A stretch of 64,000 bases of DNA from Solirubrobacterales bacterium (GTDB lineage: Bacteria; Actinomycetota; Thermoleophilia; Solirubrobacterales; Solirubrobacteraceae): assembly GCA_947474595.1 (NCBI GenBank), contig CANJIV010000010.1, positions 1-64,000 on the forward strand, in the 5' to 3' direction. Of the stretch, positions 44,742-53,456 are shown piece after piece. Each line of letters starts with the position of its first letter. The stretch's first letter is position 1. The position numbers and the translations under genes were made by a program. Under the pieces are notes generated by a model that searched no databases, was not told the DNA's origin, and was given only the letters and a program-made list of their open reading frames with translations.

Positions 44742-45509
44742 TTAGACGTCTTGGAAGAAGTTGATGCCTAAGTCACGCAGCAGGCTTTGCACCTCTATGT
44801 TGAGGCGGAATAACTCCCCCGTGTACACGAGCACGCCCATAACGATTAGGACGACGCCCGAGATCACCTGGATCGCGGCGTAGTGACGCTTAAAGAAGCC
44901 AAAGGCGTGCTGGGCAGCGTTGAATGCTGCCGCTGCAAAGAGGAATGGAAGCGCGAGGCCAAGCGAGTAAAACAACAGCAAGATCGCCGCGTGTCCAGTC
45001 CCGCTTGTCGTCGAGGCCAAACCCAAAATAGCGCCTAAGGTTGGTCCCACACAGGGCGTCCAAGCAAGTGCGAACGCCGCCCCGGCAACGATCGGACCGC
45101 CAGTGCCAGCCCTTTCGATCAGGCCGCCTGGACGCCACTCTTGGTTGAGCTTGACGAAAAATACCGAGCCCGCGAACAGGATTCCCATCGCGATGATCAA
45201 TGCTCCGGCCACCTTGTTAAGCAGTGGCTGGTTGTCGAAGAGAAACTCCCCTAAGGCAGTTGCGCTTAGCCCTAGAGCGATGAAGATCAACGAGAAGGTT
45301 GCGCAGAACAGCAAGCTGCGGGCCATCACCTTTGGGTCGATGCCGCGCCTATCTGCATCTGCTGGCGTAAGGCCGGCGACGGTCGCTAGGTAGCCAGGGA
45401 CCAGCGGCAAGCAACACGGTGACACGAACGAGATAAACCCAGCAGCAAAGGCCAAGACGATGCCGGGAGAGTCGATCGAAGCAAGGACCATTGGCGTTAC
45501 GAGGGTCAT
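44742..45509 (-). CDS. ccdA: Cytochrome c biogenesis CcdA-type electron transporter
   Basis: A protein of 255 residues with six or seven membrane helices. The two redox cysteines lie in 'SFVSPCCLPLVPGYLA' (first helix) and 'LAWTPCVGPTLGAILG' (middle helix). CcdA carries electrons from cytoplasmic thioredoxin to extracytoplasmic thioredoxin-like proteins. Its ATG overlaps the stop of the TlpA-like lipoprotein gene by four bases, giving a donor-acceptor pair in one operon. Confidence 0.92.
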   Translation of the reverse strand: MTLVTPMVLASIDSPGIVLAFAAGFISFVSPCCLPLVPGYLATVAGLTPADADRRGIDPKVMARSLLFCATFSLIFIALGLSATALGEFLFDNQPLLNKVAGALIIAMGILFAGSVFFVKLNQEWRPGGLIERAGTGGPIVAGAAFALAWTPCVGPTLGAILGLASTTSGTGHAAILLLFYSLGLALPFLFAAAAFNAAQHAFGFFKRHYAAIQVISGVVLIVMGVLVYTGELFRLNIEVQSLLRDLGINFFQDV

Positions 45510-46075
45510 TGCGTGGCGTAGCGCTTTATATCTTCGGCGAGCTTAGCTTCGGTTGGATAGGACCCAGCGTAACTCTCGGTCAGCTTTCCGTTGGCATCGT
45601 AAAAAGCGGTCGTCGGAAAGGCCCGTCCGCCTCTAAAAAGCCGAGCGATCTGGCCGTCTTGGTCTTCGAAGCTGGGATAAGGCACCGGGTTAGCCTTTAG
45701 AAACGCCTTGGCATCGTCGCTGCTGTCTTTGGAATCGACGCCGATAAAGGCGACCTTGCCTGCGAGTTTGGTCGCCTGTGAAGCGAAGAAGGGAAACTCA
45801 TACCTACACGGCCCACACCAAGAGGCCCACTGATTAACGACCACCGGAACCCCTTTTAATGCGGCTAACTGAGCCTTAAAGGCATCCACTCCGCCACTAC
45901 GTAGCTCCCCGGCCTGCTGGGCGAGTTCTGTCGGCGAGGTCGCTATTAGCGAAGCCCCGCCTTCGTCGGTCACCGAGCTAGCCCCACCGGCGCTAGAGCC
46001 GCAGGCGCTTAACCCGCACAGCAGCGAAATAGCTGCCACGACGGCCAAGCCCGAAAGTGTCCTTCTCGTTTTCAT
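45506..46075 (-). CDS. TlpA/ResA-like thioredoxin lipoprotein
   Basis: About 189 residues. Signal sequence ending in a lipobox 'LLCGLSACGSS', so probably anchored by lipid. Thioredoxin fold with 'VVNQWASWCGPCRYEFPF' (C-x-x-C), 'VAFIGVDSKDSSDDAKAFLK' and cis-Pro 'GGRAFPTTAFYDANG'. It is the likely partner of the overlapping CcdA. ATG 46075 is preferred to a TTG two codons earlier; TACCCT lies ten bases upstream. Confidence 0.88.
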   Translation of the reverse strand: MKTRRTLSGLAVVAAISLLCGLSACGSSAGGASSVTDEGGASLIATSPTELAQQAGELRSGGVDAFKAQLAALKGVPVVVNQWASWCGPCRYEFPFFASQATKLAGKVAFIGVDSKDSSDDAKAFLKANPVPYPSFEDQDGQIARLFRGGRAFPTTAFYDANGKLTESYAGSYPTEAKLAEDIKRYATQ

Positions 46076-46166
46076 AGCCAACTACAGGGTAGGGAGTGAG
46101 GCCCCTAGACCGATCCAGGCCACAGTACACAGACGTTTCTTAGAGAGCTCCTTCACAATCCCTTAG

Positions 46167-47906
46167 GTGCTTGTTTTGATCGTCTTCGCAGTCATAGCTG
46201 GAGCCGCGACGGCTCTCTCTCCATGCGTACTGCCGGTGCTACCTGCCCTTCTTAGCGCCGGTGCTACCGGCGGGCGGCGGCGACCTCTGGGGATCGCGCT
46301 GGGCCTAGCGATCACCTTCACGGTGACTATCGTTGGTCTTGCCACTGTTGTGGATGGCGTCGGCCTCGGTGCAAGCCTCCTGCGCGATCTAGCGATTGTG
46401 GTCTTATTTGGCTTTGGCGTCGCGCTTTTGGTCCCCTACCTCGCCCAGTGGTTAGAGCGCCCTTTGGCGCGCCTCTCCCGCTACGGACCTAAAAGCAAGG
46501 GCGATGGTTTCTGGTCGGGCATCGGGGTGGGTGCTGCGCTGGGGTTCGTATATGCCCCTTGTGCTGGGCCGATCCTCGCAGCCGTAATCGCGGTCAGCGC
46601 ATCCCAGGGAGCATCGGTCAATGTTGTCTTAGTTGCCTTGGCTTACGCAGCCGGATCGGCCGGAGTTCTACTCGGGCTAGCCTTCGGTGGTCGCGCACTG
46701 CTTGAGCGCGCTCGCAAAGCTGGGCGCGGCCCGCTCATTACACGCATAGCCGGAGTCGTAATGATCGCTACTGCACTTGCGATGGCCACGGGACTCGACG
46801 TGCGCTTTCAGAGTGCAATCGCCGACCATCTTCCAGCCGTTGTAGTCAACCCTGCTGGGTCATTAGAGAACTCCGAGGCGATCAAAGGTGGACTAGCCGA
46901 CCTTCGCGGCGCAAAGCTATCGCGGTTGGAATCTGGCCCCGGCGCCACGGCGAAGAACTCCCAGCTACCAAATATTGGGCCCGCCCCACAGTTCATCGGC
47001 AATCAAGAGTGGTTTAACACGCCCGGCGATCGACCGCTGACCCTCGCATCACTGCGCGGCCGTGTAGTGCTCATCGACTTCTGGACCTACACCTGCATCA
47101 ACTGCCTGCGCACCCTGCCCGCGCTGCGCGCCTTAAGTGACCGCTACACCAAGGATGGACTAACTGTGATCGGGGTTCACACGCCAGAGTTCGCCTTTGA
47201 GAAGGATGCGTCTAATGTCGAGACCGCTATCGCTACCAATCAGATTAAGTACCCGGTCGTACAGGACAACAACTACGCCACTTGGAACGCCTACGCCAAC
47301 CAGTTCTGGCCCGCGAAATATCTGATCGACGCCAAGGGAAATATCCGCTACGTCCATTTCGGCGAAGGCAAGGAGGCTCAGACCGAAGCCGCAGTGCGCA
47401 AGCTTCTAGTCGAAGCCGGAGCCAAAGATCTCGGCCCTAGCGGCGGGGTTCGCGGGGAGCAGCCAGGAGCACTCAGGGCCACGCCGGAAACTTACTTTGG
47501 CACCCAACGAGCACAAGGGTTCATCCAGGCGCCACAACTTGGCCTCCACGATTACACCACCTCAGCCGCAGGTCTTCCCCTAAACGCCCTCGCTCTCAAC
47601 GGCAGCTGGCTAGTGACCAAAGAGGGCGCCACAGCCGTCAAGGACGCAACGATCACGCTGCACTTCTTCGCGCGCGACGTCTTCTTAGTGATGGGATCAA
47701 AAGCCAGCCAGCCGCGAAAGGTTTCGCTGACCCTCGATGGACGCGCCGTTAGCCCCAATCAAAGCGGCTCAGATACCCAAGCTTCAACGGTGACGGTCGC
47801 GGGCCAGCGCTTGTATCGGATCATCGCTTTGGCATCCCCCGCTGAGGCGACTCTCAAGCTAACACTCCCTCCCGGCGTGTCGGCATATGCATTCACCTTC
47901 GGATAG
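46167..47906 (+). CDS. dipZ: DipZ-type CcdA-thioredoxin fusion
   Basis: A protein of 579 residues: CcdA-like membrane domain (about 1-215) with cysteines in 'LSPCVLPVLPALL' and 'FVYAPCAGPILAAVI', a thioredoxin domain (about 280-415) with 'DFWTYTCINCLRTLPAL', and a C-terminal beta-sandwich (about 435-579). This is the layout of mycobacterial DipZ. It passes electrons across the membrane and reduces exported substrates within one chain. It is divergent from the ccdA/TlpA-lipoprotein pair. GTG start with little upstream signal. Confidence 0.93.
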   Translation: MLVLIVFAVIAGAATALSPCVLPVLPALLSAGATGGRRRPLGIALGLAITFTVTIVGLATVVDGVGLGASLLRDLAIVVLFGFGVALLVPYLAQWLERPLARLSRYGPKSKGDGFWSGIGVGAALGFVYAPCAGPILAAVIAVSASQGASVNVVLVALAYAAGSAGVLLGLAFGGRALLERARKAGRGPLITRIAGVVMIATALAMATGLDVRFQSAIADHLPAVVVNPAGSLENSEAIKGGLADLRGAKLSRLESGPGATAKNSQLPNIGPAPQFIGNQEWFNTPGDRPLTLASLRGRVVLIDFWTYTCINCLRTLPALRALSDRYTKDGLTVIGVHTPEFAFEKDASNVETAIATNQIKYPVVQDNNYATWNAYANQFWPAKYLIDAKGNIRYVHFGEGKEAQTEAAVRKLLVEAGAKDLGPSGGVRGEQPGALRATPETYFGTQRAQGFIQAPQLGLHDYTTSAAGLPLNALALNGSWLVTKEGATAVKDATITLHFFARDVFLVMGSKASQPRKVSLTLDGRAVSPNQSGSDTQASTVTVAGQRLYRIIALASPAEATLKLTLPPGVSAYAFTFG

Positions 47907-47910
47907 ACCG

Positions 47911-47916
47911 TAGAAT
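47911..47916 (+). promoter_or_regulatory. -10 box TAGAAT, leaderless promoter of the zinc-ribbon gene
   Basis: TAGAAT lies wholly in the 17-base gap after dipZ and ends seven bases before the ATG at 47924. The gene therefore probably has its own start point. Confidence 0.55.
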
Positions 47917-47923
47917 CACGCAG

Positions 47924-48496
47924 ATGGAGGGGTCAACAGAGAACGGTCCTGCGCGCAGCTGGCTGCGCTGCTACCGCTGCTGGTCGACGAACCTAGAGGT
48001 CCAAGTCCACTACGACGGAATCCACCGCATCGATCCAGAGACCGGCGAGCGAGCAGAGGTAGTCGACGAGCTTCAGGAGGCCGTCGTTCAGTGCTTGGAC
48101 TGCATGCACGATCAACCCCACTTGGGTTTCCATAACGGCCACGTCGAGCCGATCGAGGACCGCTGGGAGCGGATGGTCGCAGGCACCCCGTGGGTGGCCT
48201 CCTGCACGGTCACCGTAGATGCCGAAGAGGTAGAGACCTGCTCAGGTCCCGAGGCGGGCGATGCGCTCTCCTATGCGGCGTTTGGAGATCACGGCACGCG
48301 CGAGTTTTTTACACACGTACGGTTCCATAAGCACGACGACGACAAGATCGTCGTCCACCTCCTCGTTGAGCTCTACGCACGCAACATCGAAGAGGCCACG
48401 GGGGTCATGGAAGATGCCGCCCGGGGAATGTTGGCGATCACGTCCTTAGCCGAGGAGTCACGCCCGCCAGCTTCGACGGGCCACGACCGCCACTAA
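47924..48496 (+). CDS. Uncharacterised protein with Cys4 zinc-ribbon-like N-terminus
   Basis: A protein of 190 residues. The N-terminus has two C-x2-C pairs about 40 residues apart, 'LRCYRCW' (Cys16, Cys19) and 'VQCLDCMHD', expected to bind zinc. The middle and C-terminal parts are acidic and contain 'FFTHVRFHKHDDDKIVVHLL' and a helical end. I recognise no family and see no export signal. It is convergent with pckG, with a short hairpin between. Confidence 0.65.
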   Translation: MEGSTENGPARSWLRCYRCWSTNLEVQVHYDGIHRIDPETGERAEVVDELQEAVVQCLDCMHDQPHLGFHNGHVEPIEDRWERMVAGTPWVASCTVTVDAEEVETCSGPEAGDALSYAAFGDHGTREFFTHVRFHKHDDDKIVVHLLVELYARNIEEATGVMEDAARGMLAITSLAEESRPPASTGHDRH

Positions 48497-48515
48497 CGGC
48501 GACTGTTGCGCCGTT
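48495..48515. terminator. Short hairpin between convergent genes
   Basis: Arms AACGGCG (48495-48501) and CGCCGTT (48509-48515), seven perfect pairs with a seven-base loop, beginning at the last bases of the zinc-ribbon gene. No T-run. It may act in both directions before pckG. Confidence 0.35.
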
Positions 48516-48545
48516 GCTGGACGACCTATCCGCCAGATCGGGCGA

Positions 48546-50351
48546 TCAAGCAGCGTCTAGACGCTGCGTCAACGCCGCGAGCTCGTCGCGCAAGGTGCTA
48601 GGCAGGCGCTCTCCGAGCTCCTCGAAATACTCACCGATCCCTGGAAGCTCGGCCTTCCACTCGTCGATATCTACGCGCAGGAGTTCGGCCATGTCGGCAT
48701 CGCTGATGTCTAATCCGGTTGTGTCGATCGCACCCTCGCCGGGGATACGCCCAATCGGCGTGTCGACCGCCTCGCCGTTGTTATCGCAGCGATCAAAGAC
48801 CCATGCCAATACGCGACTATTTTCACCGAAGCCTGGCCAGAGCCAGCGGCCCTCAGAGTCCTTACGAAACCAGTTCACGTAGAAAATCTTTGGCAACTTG
48901 TCGTCGGCGCCGCGCTCGCCAACCTCAAGCCAGTTGGCGAAGTAGTCGGCCATGTTGTAACCACAAAACGGCAACATCGCGAACGGGTCACGGCGCAGCT
49001 TTCCTACTGCGCCCGCGGCGGCGGCAGTCGTCTCCGAGGCCATCACGGAGCCAAGAAACACTCCATGATTCCAGTCAAATGCCTCGTGTACGAGCGGAAC
49101 AACTGTCGAACGTCGACCGCCAAATAGCATCGCGTCAATCGGGACACCGATCGGATCCTCCCACTCGGCCGCGATCGCTGGATCTTGGGATGCCGGAGTC
49201 GTAAAGCGGGCGTTGGGGTGAGCCGATGGACTCTCCGAGGCTGGCGTCCAATCGTTTCCGTGCCAGTCGATCAGGTGCGCGGGAGTCTCTTCTGTCATCC
49301 CCTCCCACCAGATATCACCGTCGTCAGTCTTAGCGCAGTTGGTGAAGATCGTGTTCTCTTTGATCGTCGCCATTGCGTTGGGGTTGGTCGCCTCTCCGGT
49401 CCCTGGGGCAACGCCGAAGAACCCGGCCTCTGGGTTGATCGCATAGAGGCGCCCATCGGAGTGAAACTTCATCCATGCGATGTCGTCGCCGATCGTTTCA
49501 ACTGTCCAGCCCTTAAGGGTCGGGATCAACATCGCGAGGTTGGTCTTGCCACAGGCCGAAGGGAAGGCGGCGGTCACAAACTTGACCTCTCCAGCTGGCG
49601 AAGTGAGTTTGAGGATCAGCATATGCTCGGCCATCCAGCCTTCGTCACGGGCCATCACTGAGGCGATCCGCAGCGCGAAGCACTTCTTGCCTAGAAGGGC
49701 GTTGCCGCCGTAACCGGAGCCGTATGACCAGATCTCGCGGGACTCAGGGTAGTGAACGATGTACTTCTTCTCGGCGTTACACGGCCAGGTGCTGTCTGCT
49801 TGCCCTGGCGCTAGAGGGGCCCCAACACTGTGCACGCAGGCCACAAACTCGCCATCGTCGCCGATCACGTCGAGTGCGCCCTGACCCATACGGGTCATGA
49901 TCCGCATGCTCACGGCTACATATGCGGAGTCTGTGAGCTGGACTCCAATATGGGCGATGTCAGAGCCCAGAGGGCCCATCGAAAACGGTACGACATACAT
50001 CGTGCGCCCACTCATGCAACCGTCAAAAAGTTCAGTTAACTCTGCGCGCATCCCAGCAGGCTCGCGCCAGTTATTTGTCGGACCAGCATCAATCTCCTCT
50101 TCGCAGCAGATGAAAGTGCGGTCTTCAACTCGAGCAACATCTCCTGGATCTGAGAGCGCGAGATAAGAGTTCGGACGCTTGGCGTCAGAGAGCTTCTCGA
50201 ACGTGCCCGCGTCTACTAGTGACTGCGCGAGGCTGTCGTACTCCTGCGCGGAACCATCACACCAGTGAATCGAGTCGGGCTTAGTCAGGGAGGCGATCTC
50301 CTCCACCCAAGCGTTTAGCTTCGCGTGATGAGTCAGGGCTGTGGTGCTCAC
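48546..50351 (-). CDS. pckG: Phosphoenolpyruvate carboxykinase (GTP)
   Basis: About 601 residues, normal for the GTP class. Nucleotide-binding P-loop '[13 protein letters not shown]', metal and substrate elements '[11 protein letters not shown]', '[13 protein letters not shown]' and '[17 protein letters not shown]'. It converts oxaloacetate and GTP to PEP and CO2, the main entry to gluconeogenesis for a cell growing on acetate or fatty acids through the EMC pathway. GTG 50351 ('MSTTALTHH') is preferred: AGGAG lies 12 bases upstream, whereas TTG 50363 is too close to it. Confidence 0.95.
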   Translation of the reverse strand: MSTTALTHHAKLNAWVEEIASLTKPDSIHWCDGSAQEYDSLAQSLVDAGTFEKLSDAKRPNSYLALSDPGDVARVEDRTFICCEEEIDAGPTNNWREPAGMRAELTELFDGCMSGRTMYVVPFSMGPLGSDIAHIGVQLTDSAYVAVSMRIMTRMGQGALDVIGDDGEFVACVHSVGAPLAPGQADSTWPCNAEKKYIVHYPESREIWSYGSGYGGNALLGKKCFALRIASVMARDEGWMAEHMLILKLTSPAGEVKFVTAAFPSACGKTNLAMLIPTLKGWTVETIGDDIAWMKFHSDGRLYAINPEAGFFGVAPGTGEATNPNAMATIKENTIFTNCAKTDDGDIWWEGMTEETPAHLIDWHGNDWTPASESPSAHPNARFTTPASQDPAIAAEWEDPIGVPIDAMLFGGRRSTVVPLVHEAFDWNHGVFLGSVMASETTAAAAGAVGKLRRDPFAMLPFCGYNMADYFANWLEVGERGADDKLPKIFYVNWFRKDSEGRWLWPGFGENSRVLAWVFDRCDNNGEAVDTPIGRIPGEGAIDTTGLDISDADMAELLRVDIDEWKAELPGIGEYFEELGERLPSTLRDELAALTQRLDAA

Positions 50352-50458
50352 TAGAAAAGACAACTCCTAGGGTTTGTACGACAGGATCGCGGGGATTCTG
50401 CCGCACGCGCGCTTCTCGTGCGCTGCGGTAGGGGGCCGTGGGCGGTTTGGGGGGCTGG

Positions 50459-51475
50459 CTAGCGCGCTAATTTGGCGGCTGGTTGAAGGGCTTTGCGCAG
50501 GCACGATGTGACCCATTGGGAGCGCTGGTCGATCTGGCGCCAAGTGAAACGCAGCACCGTATATCCATCTGACTGTAGATCGACGGTCCGGCGGCGATCC
50601 TCCTCAAACGATCCGCGTGAGCGGTGAAATGCCCAACCGTCGAGTTCGACTATCAGTCGACTGCCGCGCCAGAGCAGGTCGACCTCGCACCCGTACTGTG
50701 GGAGCCAAACGTTAACTTCAGGTGCAGCTAATCCTGCCGCCGAGACAAGCTCTAGACAGCGGCGCTCGAGCTCCGAGCGCGTTCGCGCCCGTCCTGGATC
50801 GCGATCGGCAAGCACCGTGCGCAGACGAGTCGAGCCGGCGTGCCCACGACGAAACTGATCGGCGATGCTGGGCTGGTTATAGATCCCCAATCTTATTGCT
50901 TGATCGACGGCGTCGAGAGTAATGCGGTCACTAGCTACCCCGGCAAGATCGACGAGCGTCCGTGAGACGGTAGTAATCGGGACCCCGCGATTAACCGCAA
51001 CATCGCTGCCCTTGAGCAGTGCCGATCGCACGCGGATTCCTCGCGGACCCCTGCCCCTACCTCTGGCCACCGAGACCTCCACCAAGGTAGGGCCGTTATT
51101 AATCAACCCCCAATGCCAAGCGGCTGACCGGTGAGAAAGAACCGCTCCATCGCCACACGCTAAGACGGCCGCTAAACGCAGCCCCTCTGGACGAAGGACC
51201 GTGTGGCCCACGGCGTAGACGGCTCGATAGAGACGCCGCAGCCATCCGCTGCTCAGAAGATGCGCAACTCTCGACGGCGTAACTCCGCACGCCTGCAGCT
51301 GCCTGCGGCTCACAACCCCATACTGGCCAGCAGCCAACTCCAATGCCCGCCGATCCGCTGCGACCCCACCTGAACGTTCTGCCCGAACATGTGCACCTTT
51401 TGACCGCTGGACGACTACTTCTTGCACATGTTCGGCCATGTGAGCAATTCTGGCTCGATCTTCGAGCCAGGACAA
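50459..51475 (-). CDS. AbiEi-like N-domain fused to DUF559/Vsr-like nuclease domain
   Basis: A protein of 338 residues. Residues about 40-110 resemble the winged-helix antitoxin domain of AbiEi ('QYGVVSRRQLQACGVTPS', 'YRAVYAVGH'). The C-terminal part has a DUF559 PD-(D/E)xK core: 'YGCEVDLLWRGSRLIVELDG', then 'FEEDRRRTVDLQSDGYTVLRF'. The domain pair is common in actinomycetes as isolated genes, and no AbiEii toxin gene lies beside it. The first 35 residues are unconserved-looking and the start is uncertain (ATG 51439 is an alternative). A DNA-acting role is likely but unproven. Confidence 0.78.
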   Translation of the reverse strand: MSWLEDRARIAHMAEHVQEVVVQRSKGAHVRAERSGGVAADRRALELAAGQYGVVSRRQLQACGVTPSRVAHLLSSGWLRRLYRAVYAVGHTVLRPEGLRLAAVLACGDGAVLSHRSAAWHWGLINNGPTLVEVSVARGRGRGPRGIRVRSALLKGSDVAVNRGVPITTVSRTLVDLAGVASDRITLDAVDQAIRLGIYNQPSIADQFRRGHAGSTRLRTVLADRDPGRARTRSELERRCLELVSAAGLAAPEVNVWLPQYGCEVDLLWRGSRLIVELDGWAFHRSRGSFEEDRRRTVDLQSDGYTVLRFTWRQIDQRSQWVTSCLRKALQPAAKLAR

Positions 51476-51550
51476 CGCATCTTTGTTGCGGGCGACCCGC
51501 CGATGTGTGACGAAATGGGACCTGGGAGCCCGCGGCCTACTCTCGCTCTC

Positions 51551-52072
51551 TTAGCCGTGATCTCGACGCGGCACGAGCACTAGGCGCTTGAACTGCGCGA
51601 CCAAGACGCCGTCCTGATTGAAGACCCGGGTCTGCACCTTAACCGTGCCGCGATCGAGCTTAGTCTTGGATTCGCGCTTCTCGAGTACCTCTGACTCAAC
51701 GTAGAGCGTGTCGCCGTGAAAGACGGGCGCCGGGTGGGAGAGCTCTTCGGTCGCGAGGTTGGCAATCGCCTTGCCTGAGACATCACTGACACTCATCCCC
51801 AATGCCAGCGAGTAGACCAACGGCCCGACGACAACATTGCGACCCTGCTGGGACTGCGCTGCATAGACATCGTTTAGATGAAGAGGATGGTGGTTCATCG
51901 TTATCAAGCAGAAGAGGTGATCATCGGATTCGGTGACTGTCTTTGCAGGCCAGTGCTTGTAGACCGCGCCGACCTCAAACTCTTCCAGGTAGCGGCCATA
52001 AGGGTGGGATCCGCTGGCTTCGCGCGCGGCCTGGTCGGTTTGGACTGCGGAATTGGTGGTCGTGTCAGACAT
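51551..52072 (-). CDS. MaoC-family hydratase, candidate mesaconyl-CoA hydratase
   Basis: A protein of 173 residues with one hot-dog domain. 'HWPAKTVTESDDHLFCLITMNHHPLHLNDVYA' region contains the Asp/His catalytic pattern of MaoC hydratases (residues about 35-70), followed by 'GPLVYSLALGMSVSD' and 'PVFHGDTLYVESEVLEKRES'. It is divergent from the malyl-CoA lyase gene and so probably supplies its substrate by hydrating mesaconyl-CoA to methylmalyl-CoA. Known mesaconyl-CoA hydratases of proteobacteria are about twice as long with two domains; the single domain is the main doubt. Confidence 0.78.
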   Translation of the reverse strand: MSDTTTNSAVQTDQAAREASGSHPYGRYLEEFEVGAVYKHWPAKTVTESDDHLFCLITMNHHPLHLNDVYAAQSQQGRNVVVGPLVYSLALGMSVSDVSGKAIANLATEELSHPAPVFHGDTLYVESEVLEKRESKTKLDRGTVKVQTRVFNQDGVLVAQFKRLVLVPRRDHG

Positions 52073-52127
52073 CGCTGAAAGGAACTCCTTGGATGGATTG
52101 ATCTCTTGTCAGAGTTTGGCGGATCGG

Positions 52128-52174
52128 CTTCGAAGGCCGCGGGCCGATAGCCTTCGAGGGCCGCGGGCCGATAG
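52128..52174. repeat. Tandem 23-bp repeat with GGCC dyads in the maoC-mcl divergent region
   Basis: Two copies with one mismatch at 52128-52150 and 52152-52174 (period 24). Each includes the imperfect palindrome GGCCGCGGGCC and ends CGGGCCGATAG. They lie between divergent EMC genes, where a shared operator is expected. The nine bases CGGGCCGAT recur at the ccr promoter on the other strand (31373-31365). Confidence 0.6.
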
Positions 52175-52264
52175 CGTTAGTAGGGATGGCTTGTCAGATA
52201 ATGACAGCCCACCGCAGCGACCCACCGGCCAAACGCCCTACCCGAAGCTAGGAGACCACCCACC

Positions 52265-53314
52265 ATGCGCAACCCTCGTGACTTCTTTAAGCCTCTGGCA
52301 ATCGGCGCGCCCCAACCGCTAACCGAGATCCCCGTCACTCCGTCGAGGATGATCCACTTCTTTGACCCCAGTAACGAAAAGATGCGAGCCAAGCTGCCCC
52401 AGATGGCGGCCGAGACCGACATCCTCTTAGGTAACCTCGAGGACGCCGTCGCAGTCGAAAATAAGGAGTCCGCACGCGCTGGCCTGGTCACGGTCGGCAA
52501 AGAGATCGACCTTGGAACGACGTCTCTGTGGTGTCGAGTCAACTCGCTTGAAAGTCCCTGGGTACTCGACGACATCACGACACTCGTCACAGAGATCGGC
52601 GACAAACTCGACGTAATCATGATTCCGAAGGTCGAAGGGCCTTGGGACATTCACTACGTAGACCGCCTACTAGCTCAACTTGAGGCCAAGGCTGGGGTGA
52701 CTCGCCCCATTCTGATCCACGCTTTGCTTGAGACTGCCCAGGGCGTTACTAACGTTGAAGAGATAGCAACGGCTAGCCCTCGAATGCAGGGAATGAGCTT
52801 TGGCCCGGCAGATCTGGCGGCATCTCGGCGGATGAAGACCACACGCGTCGGCGGTGGTCATCCGGGCTACCGGACGATCGAGGACCCTGACCCGACAAAC
52901 CCAGATGCACCGCGCGCGAGTGCTCAACAGGACCTCTGGCACTACTCAATTGCACGGATGGTAGATGCTTGTGCTGGGGCTGGCATCCTGCCCTTTTATG
53001 GCCCCTTTGGTGACATCAAGGATGTGGCAGGCTGCGAAGCTCAGTTCCGCGCCGCCTTCCTGATGGGCTGTGTGGGAGCGTGGTCGTTGCATCCGGTCCA
53101 GATCGCGATCGCCAAGAATGTCTTCTCTCCCGATCCCGACGAGGTCAAGTTTGCACTCAAGGTGATGGCAGCGATCCCCGACGGACGCGGGGTTCACATG
53201 ATCGACGGCAAGATGCAAGACGACGCCACCTGGAAGCAGTGCAAGGTTATGGTTGATCTGGCTCGCAGCCTTGCGGAGGACGACCCACATCTGGCAGCGC
53301 AATACGGGTTGTAA
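52265..53314 (+). CDS. mcl: L-malyl-CoA/beta-methylmalyl-CoA lyase
   Basis: A protein of 349 residues. N-terminus '[17 protein letters not shown]', '[20 protein letters not shown]', 'LLGNLEDAV' with the metal-binding acid, '[20 protein letters not shown]', '[17 protein letters not shown]' and '[19 protein letters not shown]' all follow the Mcl1 enzymes of Rhodobacter and Chloroflexus. It cleaves methylmalyl-CoA to glyoxylate and propionyl-CoA and condenses glyoxylate with acetyl-CoA to malyl-CoA. It is distinct from CitE by the long C-terminus. AGGAG lies ten bases before the ATG. Confidence 0.93.
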   Translation: MRNPRDFFKPLAIGAPQPLTEIPVTPSRMIHFFDPSNEKMRAKLPQMAAETDILLGNLEDAVAVENKESARAGLVTVGKEIDLGTTSLWCRVNSLESPWVLDDITTLVTEIGDKLDVIMIPKVEGPWDIHYVDRLLAQLEAKAGVTRPILIHALLETAQGVTNVEEIATASPRMQGMSFGPADLAASRRMKTTRVGGGHPGYRTIEDPDPTNPDAPRASAQQDLWHYSIARMVDACAGAGILPFYGPFGDIKDVAGCEAQFRAAFLMGCVGAWSLHPVQIAIAKNVFSPDPDEVKFALKVMAAIPDGRGVHMIDGKMQDDATWKQCKVMVDLARSLAEDDPHLAAQYGL

Positions 53315-53456
53315 TAAACGCCGAGAGAAGGGTTGCGCCGGCGACTATAAAGAGCATCTGCGGACCGCCAGCGTTGGTCAGAGGGCAGAAGCGCGGATCG
53401 GCTCGCTGGGGTGACAGACATCGCTAAACCGTAGTCGCTAGAGTCCCGCCTCGCTA

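Noticed and set aside
52053-52322. Small frame over the maoC-mcl intergenic region
   Set aside because: It merely translates the tandem 23-bp repeat (repeating 'RPRADS'-like residues) and overlaps the mcl start.
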